5,648 nucleotides of DNA, taken from the NCBI GenBank assembly GCA_031285245.1, contig JAITWN010000197.1:1-5648 (forward strand). Reading direction: 5' to 3'. Origin of the DNA: Chromatiales bacterium (lineage in GTDB: Bacteria > Pseudomonadota > Gammaproteobacteria > SZUA-140). The notes below the pieces were generated by a model. That model was given only the letters and a program-made list of their open reading frames with translations. It was not told where the DNA came from and searched no databases. Below are positions 1 to 5,648 of this stretch, piece by piece. The number at the start of each line of letters is the position of its first letter. The first letter of the stretch is position 1. The translations under genes were made by a program, and so were the position numbers.

Positions 1-1415
1 GTCAAGATGCAGCTGGCATCATGACGTGCGAAGGTACCAAACTTCATCTGCGCAAAGACAATGGCCTGGTGCGCGATGTATTTAGCACCTCCGACATGAT
101 CAATCTGCCCGGTAATTACGGCATCGGTCATGTGCGTTATCCGACCGCGGGTTGCTCTTCTCCTGCCGAGGCGCAGCCGTTCTATGTCAATTCCCCTTAC
201 GGCGTCGCGCTGGCGCACAACGGCAATCTGACCAATGCTGCCAAGCTTAAGGAAGATCTCTTCCGCGATGACAAGCGTCACATCAATACCGAATCCGATT
301 CGGAGATCCTACTCAATATCTTCGCCCATGAGCTGGCGCAGAGCGGCAAGATGCGTATCGATGAGGAGGACATCTTCAACGCGGTCGCCGGTGTTCATCG
401 CCGCGCGCGCGGTGGCTATGCGGCAGTTGCGCTGGTCACGGGTTATGGCATCGTTGGTTGGCGTGATCCATACGGCATTCGGCCGATGGTGTTTGGCGTG
501 CGCGAGAGCGAGCAGGGCACGGAGTACATGATCGCCTCGGAAAGCGTGGCGCTCGATGCGCTCGATTTCAAACTGGTTCGCGATATTCAGCCTGGCGAAG
601 CGGTGTTCATCACCATCGATGGTGATTTATATACGCGCCAATGTGCTGAAAAGCCTGTGCTGTCGCCATGCATTTTCGAGTATGTCTATCTCGCGCGTCC
701 CGACTCGGTACTCGACGATGTGTATGTTTATAGAGCGCGGCTGCGCATGGGCGAGCATCTGGCTCGTAAGATTCGCCGTGAATATGCCGCAGCTGATATT
801 GATGTCGTGATCCCAATTCCGGATACCAGTCGCACCGCAGCGCTCTCGCTCGCTACCGAGCTTGGCGTGAATTACCGCGAAGGTTTCATCAAAAATCGCT
901 ACATCGGCCGCACTTTCATCATGCCCGGGCAGCAGATGCGCAAACGTTCGGTGCGTCAGAAGCTCAACGCCATCGATCTCGAATTCAGAGGCAAGAGCGT
1001 GCTGCTGGTCGATGATTCCATCGTGCGTGGCACCACCTCGCAGGAAATTATCCGCATGGCGCGCGATGCCGGCGCCACCAAGGTTTACTTTGCTTCGGCA
1101 GCGCCGCCGGTGCGTTTTCCCAATGTTTATGGAATCGATATGCCCGCGGTGAGCGAGTTGATCGCCTATGGGCATGATGAGGACGAAGTGTCGCGCATGA
1201 TCGGCGCTGACCGCGTCATCTATCAGGATCTCGATGATCTCATCGCCGCGGTGGGCAGAGGCAATACGCGCATCGAGCGCTTTGATACGTCTTGTTTCAA
1301 CGGTGAGTATGTCACGGGTGATGTGACGCCTGATTATCTGCGAGCGCTCGAAGAGGCGCGCAACGACAGCACCAAGAGCCGCCGTACAGCGGGGAGCTGG
1401 CCGCGCGGCTTGTAA
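1..1415 (+). CDS. purF: Amidophosphoribosyltransferase (glutamine PRPP amidotransferase), 5'-truncated by window edge
   Basis: PurF transfers ammonia from glutamine to PRPP, giving phosphoribosylamine, the first step of cytosolic de novo purine synthesis. The frame is open from base 3 (Q-D-A-A-G-I before the first Met codon at 21), matching the family's RGQDAAGI stretch. About 28 N-terminal residues, including the catalytic Cys2, therefore lie outside the window, and the full protein would be about 498 aa against 505 in E. coli. Visible class II glutaminase motifs are GHVRYPTAG near 127-153, HNGNLTN at 216-236 (oxyanion-hole Asn-Gly) and the SDSE aspartate at 297-299. The phosphoribosyltransferase domain has its PRPP-binding loop VLLVDDSIVRGTT at 999-1037, followed by a conserved SAAPPVRFPNVYGIDMP stretch. 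The C-terminal tail differs from E. coli and is shorter. The stop is TAA at 1413-1415. metZ follows 33 bases later, probably in the same operon. Identification is firm; the first bases are partial only because of the window edge. Confidence 0.98.
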   Translation, partial: QDAAGIMTCEGTKLHLRKDNGLVRDVFSTSDMINLPGNYGIGHVRYPTAGCSSPAEAQPFYVNSPYGVALAHNGNLTNAAKLKEDLFRDDKRHINTESDSEILLNIFAHELAQSGKMRIDEEDIFNAVAGVHRRARGGYAAVALVTGYGIVGWRDPYGIRPMVFGVRESEQGTEYMIASESVALDALDFKLVRDIQPGEAVFITIDGDLYTRQCAEKPVLSPCIFEYVYLARPDSVLDDVYVYRARLRMGEHLARKIRREYAAADIDVVIPIPDTSRTAALSLATELGVNYREGFIKNRYIGRTFIMPGQQMRKRSVRQKLNAIDLEFRGKSVLLVDDSIVRGTTSQEIIRMARDAGATKVYFASAAPPVRFPNVYGIDMPAVSELIAYGHDEDEVSRMIGADRVIYQDLDDLIAAVGRGNTRIERFDTSCFNGEYVTGDVTPDYLRALEEARNDSTKSRRTAGSWPRGL

Positions 1416-1438
1416 GTGGAGCGCAGCAGTAAGCAAGG

Positions 1439-1443
1439 GGAGG
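1439..1443 (+). promoter_or_regulatory. Ribosome binding site deciding the metZ start
   Basis: The purine-rich run AAGGGGAGGGGAG (1435-1447) contains GGAGG at 1439-1443, five bases before ATG 1449. An in-frame GTG at 1416 directly abuts the purF stop and would add 11 residues (MERSSKQGEGS), but this run lies downstream of that codon and cannot serve it. ATG 1449 is therefore preferred. Confidence 0.75.
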
Positions 1444-1448
1444 GGAGC

Positions 1449-2639
1449 ATGGCTTTGGAGCTGGATGAGGACTACGGTCTAGGCACTCGTGCTGTGCGCG
1501 CGGGACAGCAGCGCACAGGTGAGGGTGAGCAGTCTGAGCCGATCTTTACGACATCAAGCTTCGTCTTTCCAAGCGCTGCCGCTGCCGCCGCGCGTTTCTC
1601 CGGCGCTGAACCCGGCAATATCTATTCGCGCTTCACCAATCCCACCGTGCAGACTTTCGAGCGCCGTCTGGCGGCGCTTGAAGGCGCTGAGCGTTGTGTT
1701 GGTACGGCCTCGGGGATGGCGGCCATTCTTGCCGTCTGCATGGCGACGCTGAAGCACGGCGATCATGTGGTGTGTGCGCATGGCGTGTTCGGCAACACCG
1801 CAGTGCTCTTCACTCAGCAACTCGCCCGTTTTGGCGTCGAGTGCAGCTTTGTGCCACTCACGGATCTTGCCGCCTGGCGCGGTGCGCTGCGGCCGAATAC
1901 GCGCATGCTGTTCGTTGAGACGCCGGCCAATCCGCTTGGCGCAATCGCTGATATCGCCGGTCTTGCCGAAATCGCTCATGGTGCGGGTTGCCTGCTGGTC
2001 GTTGATAACACGGTATGCACCGCGTGTTTGCAGCAGCCGCTCAAGCATGGGGCGGATATGGTAGTGGTGTCGGCGACCAAATACATCGATGGCCAGGGGC
2101 GCTGCGTCGGCGGCGCGGTGCTTGGTAGTGAGGCGCTGGTCGGCAAGGATGTGCTTGGCGTGATGCGCACGGCTGGCATGAGCATGAGTCCGTTCAATGC
2201 CTGGGTTTTCCTCAAGGGCCTGGAAACGCTGCACGTGCGCATGCGGGCGCACAGTACCTCGGCGCTCGAGCTGGCGCAGTGGCTGCGTGAGCAGAGCGCT
2301 ATCAAGGCGGTGTATTACGCGGGTTTCCCTGATCATCCGCAGCGCGCGCTCTATGAGTGTCAGCAGGAAGGTGGCGGTGGTCTCGTCGCTTTTGAACTGC
2401 GTGGCGGTCGTGAAGATGCCTGGCGCTTCATCGATGCAGTGCGTTTGATCTCCATCACCGCTAATCTTGGCGATGCGAAGACCACCATCACGCATCCAGC
2501 GACGACGACGCATGGGCGTTTGACACCGCAGGCGCGCATCGATGCGGGCATTAGCGATGGCTTGGTGCGTATCGCAGTCGGCCTCGAAGACGCCCGGGAT
2601 CTGTGTAAAGATTTGCAGCGAGGTTTTGCCGCGCTGTAA
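1449..2639 (+). CDS. metZ: O-succinylhomoserine sulfhydrylase (PLP-dependent, MetZ type)
   Basis: This cytosolic PLP enzyme condenses O-succinylhomoserine with sulfide to give homocysteine, the direct sulfhydrylation route to methionine. The 396-residue product is of typical family length. It shows, in order, an N-terminal RAGQQRTGEGEQSEPIF block typical of MetZ, YSRFTNPT from residue 59 (PLP phosphate contacts), ASGMAAI, the cofactor-ring aspartate in VVDNT (D186), and the PLP lysine K211 in SATKYIDGQGRCVGG. The IDGQGR form after the lysine distinguishes MetZ from cystathionine gamma-synthase and beta-lyase, which usually have a NGHSD-like stretch there. The block fits the Cys/Met-metabolism PLP signature as I remember it. 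ITANLGDAKTTITHPATTTH near the C-terminus is also a family hallmark. Position 207 is Val where I would expect His (VSATK rather than HSATK). The gene follows purF by 33 bases, as in pseudomonads, so co-transcription is likely. I see no own promoter. Confidence 0.95.
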   Translation: MALELDEDYGLGTRAVRAGQQRTGEGEQSEPIFTTSSFVFPSAAAAAARFSGAEPGNIYSRFTNPTVQTFERRLAALEGAERCVGTASGMAAILAVCMATLKHGDHVVCAHGVFGNTAVLFTQQLARFGVECSFVPLTDLAAWRGALRPNTRMLFVETPANPLGAIADIAGLAEIAHGAGCLLVVDNTVCTACLQQPLKHGADMVVVSATKYIDGQGRCVGGAVLGSEALVGKDVLGVMRTAGMSMSPFNAWVFLKGLETLHVRMRAHSTSALELAQWLREQSAIKAVYYAGFPDHPQRALYECQQEGGGGLVAFELRGGREDAWRFIDAVRLISITANLGDAKTTITHPATTTHGRLTPQARIDAGISDGLVRIAVGLEDARDLCKDLQRGFAAL

Positions 2640-2661
2640 GGGCGGCTTCGTCAGCAGGCAA

Positions 2662-2691
2662 TGTTGTTGCTGCCAGTGCGCAGCAATAATA
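2662..2691 (+). other. Imperfect hairpin in the metZ to PstS-like gap
   Basis: The arms are 2662-2673 and 2680-2691, with loop CAGTGC. The inner seven pairs (TTGCTGC / GCAGCAA) are perfect and the outer five include two G-T wobbles. It is followed by AAAAG rather than a T run, so it is not a classical intrinsic terminator on the + strand. It could be an mRNA stability or attenuation element, or chance. A weak promoter-like pair overlaps it (TTGTTG 2664-2669 and AATAAT 2685-2690, only 15 bases apart); I do not rely on that pair. Confidence 0.35.
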
Positions 2692-2713
2692 AAAAGAGCC
2701 TGGGGAGAATTGC

Positions 2714-3199
2714 GTGACCGCAGGGTCTTTGCAGCAGCGCAGGGCGGGAATAGGCAGACAGCTTGCCTTCCTGGGCTGGTTTATCTGCACTTCGCTGCTG
2801 CTTTGCGTCGGTTGTGTTTCCGCTTTCGCTGATGACATCGTCGTCATCGGTAACCTCCAGCTTGATGTCAGCTCCTTTAATGATCAGACGATCGGCGATC
2901 TTTATCTTGGTCGCATAGTTCAACTTGCCACAGGGCAGCGGGTTGAAGTCGTCGATCTTCCACGCACTCATCCTGCGCGCGATGCGTTCTATGCACAGGT
3001 GCTGGGGCGTGATCCGGCGCAGATGCGCGCTTTTTGGGCCAAACACATTTTTACTGGCAAAGGTTATCCACCGCCGGAGCTCTCCGATGAGGCGTCCGTG
3101 GTGCACTGGGTAGCGCAGGCACCAGGGCGTATCGGCTATGTCCACGCCTCAGCGCTTGTGGACGGAGTACAGGTGTTACTGCGGCGGGAGCTGAAGTGA
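2714..3199 (+). CDS. Secreted PstS-like phosphate-binding-family half-protein
   Basis: The 161-residue product starts at GTG 2714, supported by GGGGAG at 2702-2707, six bases upstream. Residues 1-39 form a signal peptide: RR-rich n-region, hydrophobic core about 17-35, likely cleavage after AFA before DD. A lipobox around C34 is weak because position -3 is Cys. The mature ~122 residues resemble the small PstS-like proteins annotated as phosphate ABC transporter substrate-binding proteins: QTIGDLYLGR, then FWAKHIFTGKG (107-117), PPPELSDEASVVHW and APGRIGYV (136-143). It is far shorter than true PstS (about 320-350 aa), so it represents roughly one lobe of the fold. A periplasmic location is inferred. 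No pst transporter genes are adjacent, so direct phosphate import is unproven; sensing or delivery to another envelope protein is possible. The stop codon (3197-3199) lies 26 bases before the porin-like start, which suggests one transcription unit. Confidence 0.8.
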   Translation: MTAGSLQQRRAGIGRQLAFLGWFICTSLLLCVGCVSAFADDIVVIGNLQLDVSSFNDQTIGDLYLGRIVQLATGQRVEVVDLPRTHPARDAFYAQVLGRDPAQMRAFWAKHIFTGKGYPPPELSDEASVVHWVAQAPGRIGYVHASALVDGVQVLLRRELK

Positions 3200-3225
3200 T
3201 GAGCATGCAGGCGAGGGGAGGCGTC

Positions 3226-4377
3226 ATGGAAAAGCGTAAAGCGTTCACCGGCGTGCTAGTCGCGAGCGTGCTGGCGGTGTGCTGCGGGCAATCAGCTCAG
3301 GCGCTGGAGGTCGGTGTTTTCGGTGATATGAGTCTATCGTCAAGCAATGCGCCGCATAGCGAGCCGAACTTCAGATTGGGAAGCCTGGATCTCTATGCCC
3401 ATCAGTATATCGACGGTAATACCGGGTTTTGTTTGAAACCCAATTTCAAACTTTTTCCGGTGGCGATATTACGGTTGAGATTCAGCGCTTCTGGATCATG
3501 CGCGAGGTGAACGATGCTTTTCACATCGGCATGGGCCGTTTCCATCCGCCGCTCGGATATTGGAACGGCCATTTCCATCACGGCATTCTCATGCAGGACA
3601 CCGTGACACGGCCGTTCTTTCTGGCGTTCGAGAGTGGTGGTGGTAGAAATGCCATTTTGCCGATGCATCTGATCGGCGTTCTTGCCGAGGGTGAGATTTC
3701 ACGCGGCTTGCGTTACGAGGCTGCGGTCGCCAATAGCAATGTCATCGATACCTCGACCGCAAGTGGGCTGGAGGTGCCTAATCGCGCTGATCTTGGCCGC
3801 GCGAAAACTTTGGTCGGGCGGCTCTACTACGATGACTATCAGCATCCATTCAAGCCCGGCATCACGCTGATGAGTAATCATGTGCGCGACAGTTCTGATG
3901 GGAGTCTTGCGCAATGCACGCCACTCGATACGCTGGCGAGCGCTTGCCAGCCTGGGTACGCGCGGTGAAGCGTTGGTGGAGCAGCGGCTGCTAGGGTTCG
4001 ATCTGCATTATGAAAAGCGAAAAGTCAGTCTGCTGTCAGAAATTTATTTCATTCAGAACGACGCTGCGCCGGGTATCGGCGATGGCCGCACGCATAACTC
4101 ACTCGCCTGGTTTACGCAGCTCGGTTATCAGATTAATGATCGTTGGCGCTTTACCTATCGCTATGAAGACCTCAATTTCGATCACAATGATGCTTATTAC
4201 ATGAACTCTCGTCTCATTGGCAGAGAGAAAATCGGCACACAAAATCGCCATGTTTTCGCGCTACGTTGCGACTTCAGCGAATCAAACGCGCTCATGCTCG
4301 AAACCAGCGTATCGGACACTGAACTCGCCGGCAGCACAACGACTACGCTGCTGACTTGGGCATTTGTGATGTATTGA
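3226..4377 (+). pseudogene. Outer-membrane porin-like beta-barrel gene with two compensating frameshifts
   Basis: ATG 3226 has GGAGG at 3217-3221 and begins a clear signal peptide: KRK, hydrophobic core, cleavage after AQA at residue 26. Frame 1 reads well to GNT (3421-3423). Continuing in that frame ends at 3508-3510 and gives only 94 residues. Coherent protein resumes one base back, as R-V-L-F-E-T-Q from 3423, consistent with one lost C (ACC-CGG). Segment 2 carries RFWIMREVNDAFHIGMGRFHPPLGYWNG, typical of porin-like proteins. It stops at 3966-3968, but GTRGEALVEQRLLGFDLHYEKR continues in the original frame from 3955, consistent with one extra G in GGG 3954-3956. Segment 3 has alternating polar/aromatic strands (WRFTYRYEDLNF) and ends TWAFVMY, a terminal aromatic typical of barrel assembly signals. 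The corrected product would be about 383 aa. Substrate is unknown; the PstS-like neighbour hints at anions. Sequencing errors are an alternative to real decay. Confidence 0.75.
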
Positions 4378-4392
4378 TTGTTGGCTACCATA

Positions 4393-4405
4393 CTTCAGCG
4401 TGAAG
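4393..4405. other. Short hairpin just after the porin-like gene
   Basis: CTTCA and TGAAG pair around a GCG loop, 15 bases past the stop codon. The stem is only 5 bp and has no T run. Its arm sequence recurs inside the larger palindrome that follows. It is weak on its own. Confidence 0.2.
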
Positions 4406-4416
4406 AGTCATAGATA

Positions 4417-4444
4417 GTTGGGCTTCACGCAAGTGAAGCCCAAC
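4417..4444. repeat. Perfect 12-bp palindrome with GCAA loop (REP-like unit or non-canonical terminator)
   Basis: GTTGGGCTTCAC (4417-4428) and GTGAAGCCCAAC (4433-4444) are exact inverted repeats around GCAA, a GNRA-type tetraloop when transcribed from the + strand. It sits between the convergent porin-like gene and ppsA, 40 bases after the porin-like stop, where a bidirectional transcript end would be expected. Neither strand has a T run after the stem, so it is not a textbook intrinsic terminator. GTTGGGC/GCCCAAC palindromes resemble dispersed REP-like units I recall from other proteobacterial genomes. Copy number cannot be judged from one window. Confidence 0.6.
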
Positions 4445-4466
4445 ATAAGCAGAGTAGCTAGAGGTC

Positions 4467-4490
4467 GCTGTCAGGCAATACCCCGACAGC
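4467..4490. other. Weak hairpin in the convergent intergenic region
   Basis: GCTGTC (4467-4472) and GACAGC (4485-4490) can pair, with an interrupted inner GG/CC pairing. A second tiny palindrome, AACCTT-C-AAGGTT, follows at 4491-4503. These may belong to the same non-coding region as the 4417-4444 palindrome. I see no gene in the rest of 4378-4605. Confidence 0.2.
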
Positions 4491-4605
4491 AACCTTCAAG
4501 GTTTGATATTCGACTCAGTTTCGCAGAAGCCGTCGCAAACGGGAGAGGGTGGTTCGTGCGCAGCAGTCCATCCGATGATGACTTTTCTAAAGGTCCGTTA
4601 GTGAT

Positions 4606-5648
4606 TCAGGAATGTACCGAGCTTGACTGACTGCGCTCCATTTCCAGCACTACCTGCGTCATCGGGAGCACGCTGTCGGGGTTGAGAGAAATGGACTGGA
4701 TGCCTTGGCTTACCAGCCAGCGCGTGAGCTCCGGGTAGTCTGAGGGTGCCTGGCCGCAGATTCCGACATATTTTTCGCGCCGCCTGCAGGCGGTGATGGC
4801 CATTTCCATCAGTTTGCCGACAGCTGCGTCGCGTTCATCAAATCCGGTGACGATGCCTGAATCCCGATCGACGCCGAGGGTGAGTTGGGTGAGGTCGTTC
4901 GAGCCGATCGAAAAGCCATCGAAGTAATCGAGGAAGCGGTCGGCGAGTAGGGCGTTCGCTGGGATTTCGCACATCATGTGAATTTGTAAGCCATGTTCGC
5001 CGCGTTTGAGGCCCTGTCGTTCAAGAAGTGCCATGATTTGCTCGGCTTCGTTCACGCTGCGCACGAAGGGGATCATGAGCTGCACATTGTCTAGCCCCAT
5101 GGTTTCGCGCACGGTTTTCATTGCGGCGCATTCGAGTTCGAAGCAGGGGGAGAAATCCGCGGAGTAATAGCGCCCGGCGCCGCGAAATCCGATCATTGGA
5201 TTTTCTTCGCTCGGTTCGAACTGATTACCGCCGATGAGCGAGGCGTATTCGTTCGATTTGAAATCGCTCATGCGCACGATCACCGGATTCGGATAGAAGG
5301 CAGCGGCGATGGTGCCAACGCCTTCGGCGAGGCGCTGCACGTAGAAGCTGCGACCATCGGCGTAGCCGGCGATGATGCGATCGATTTTGCGCTGCGTCGA
5401 GTGATCAAGCGCATTGTATTCGAGCAGCGCGCGCGGGTGGATGCGGATGCTGCTGTTGATGATGAATTCAAGACGCGCGAGACCGACGCCATCATTCGGC
5501 AATCGCGAGTGTTCGAATGCCTGATCGGGATTGCCGACGTTCATCATGATTTTGGTGCGCGGACGCAGGATGTTGCCGAGATCAATGCGCTCGACAGTGA
5601 ATTCTCGGCGCCCATCGTACACATAGCCGGTGTCGCCCTCGGCGCAGG
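4606..5648 (-). CDS. ppsA: Phosphoenolpyruvate synthase (pyruvate, water dikinase), C-terminal part
   Basis: PpsA converts pyruvate, ATP and water to PEP, AMP and phosphate, a cytosolic step that opens gluconeogenesis. The frame is open to the window edge: CAEGDTGYVYDG is the innermost part visible, and the GTG at 5622 is internal, not a start. About 347 of roughly 790 residues are present, covering the end of the swivelling phosphohistidine domain and the PEP/pyruvate TIM-barrel domain. The ATP-binding domain and catalytic His lie outside. Visible motifs are GVGLARLEFIIN, FRGAGRYYSADF, QLMIPFVRSVNEAEQIM, FSIGSNDLTQLTLGVDRDSG (PEP-utilising enzyme signature 2 type, about 4855-4912) and the catalytic Cys in GICGQAPSD (codon at 4756-4758). 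ISLNPDSV then gives way to a tail ending SQSSSVHS, which differs from E. coli. The stop is TGA, complementary to 4606-4608. The gene is convergent with the porin-like gene. No clear intrinsic terminator follows the stop. Confidence 0.97.
   Translation of the reverse strand, partial: CAEGDTGYVYDGRREFTVERIDLGNILRPRTKIMMNVGNPDQAFEHSRLPNDGVGLARLEFIINSSIRIHPRALLEYNALDHSTQRKIDRIIAGYADGRSFYVQRLAEGVGTIAAAFYPNPVIVRMSDFKSNEYASLIGGNQFEPSEENPMIGFRGAGRYYSADFSPCFELECAAMKTVRETMGLDNVQLMIPFVRSVNEAEQIMALLERQGLKRGEHGLQIHMMCEIPANALLADRFLDYFDGFSIGSNDLTQLTLGVDRDSGIVTGFDERDAAVGKLMEMAITACRRREKYVGICGQAPSDYPELTRWLVSQGIQSISLNPDSVLPMTQVVLEMERSQSSSVHS

Noticed and set aside
627..1436. Long minus-strand open frame of 269 codons opposite purF
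   Set aside because: It is antisense to unmistakable PurF motifs and is low-complexity, His/Arg-rich, as expected from a GC-rich shadow frame.
1416..1448. Upstream GTG start for metZ
   Set aside because: The strong ribosome binding site lies downstream of this GTG, and the added 11 residues look like translated Shine-Dalgarno sequence.
1554..2513. Minus-strand open frame of 319 codons opposite metZ
   Set aside because: It is fully antisense to conserved MetZ blocks, has no recognisable domain and has shadow-like composition.
2651..3145. Minus-strand open frame of 164 codons opposite the PstS-like gene
   Set aside because: The + strand has the ribosome site, signal peptide and family motifs; the antisense frame has none.
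4417..4444. Integron attC site, suggested by GTTGGGC and GCCCAAC
   Set aside because: An attC site runs from RYYYAAC at its 5' end to GTTRRRY at its 3' end. Here the order is reversed, and I found no suitable partner core upstream or downstream at attC spacing.
4418..4630. 70-codon open frame on the + strand between the porin-like gene and ppsA
   Set aside because: It begins inside the palindrome, lacks a ribosome binding site, overlaps the 3' end of ppsA on the other strand, and its composition resembles no protein family I recognise.
5280..5495. 71-codon minus-strand open frame inside ppsA
   Set aside because: It is a Ser/Ala/Arg-rich alternate frame wholly inside ppsA coding sequence, without independent support.

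Overview
The window looks like a chromosomal segment of a Gram-negative proteobacterium, most likely a gammaproteobacterium. Three things point that way: the tandem purF-metZ arrangement (O-succinylhomoserine sulfhydrylase directly after amidophosphoribosyltransferase, as in pseudomonads and relatives), a bacterial PEP synthase, and an outer-membrane beta-barrel gene. The DNA is moderately GC-rich. I cannot name the species.

Layout: bases 1-1415 hold the 3' ~94% of purF on the + strand (about 28 N-terminal codons lie outside the window). metZ follows at 1449-2639 with its own strong ribosome binding site. After a 74-base gap containing an imperfect hairpin comes a small secreted PstS-like half-protein (2714-3199). 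It is followed closely by an outer-membrane porin-like gene (3226-4377) whose reading frame is broken twice: one base is apparently lost near 3421-3426 and one gained near 3954-3956. The two shifts cancel, so the C-terminal third returns to the original frame and ends in an intact aromatic beta-barrel terminus. A 228-base convergent intergenic region (4378-4605) contains a perfect 12-bp GCAA-loop palindrome and weaker hairpins. The minus strand from 4606 to the end of the window carries the C-terminal ~347 residues of ppsA (PEP synthase).

Function: purF starts purine synthesis and metZ makes homocysteine; both are ordinary housekeeping genes. The next two genes form a likely cell-envelope pair (periplasmic phosphate-binding-like protein plus porin-like barrel), with no ABC transporter genes alongside them here. 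ppsA is a separate gluconeogenic gene on the opposite strand.

The most noteworthy points are the doubly frameshifted, compensated porin gene, the unexplained PstS-like/porin pair, and the palindrome between the convergent genes. I see no mobile element, CRISPR array, RNA gene or defence system, and no convincing evidence of a wholly new system.
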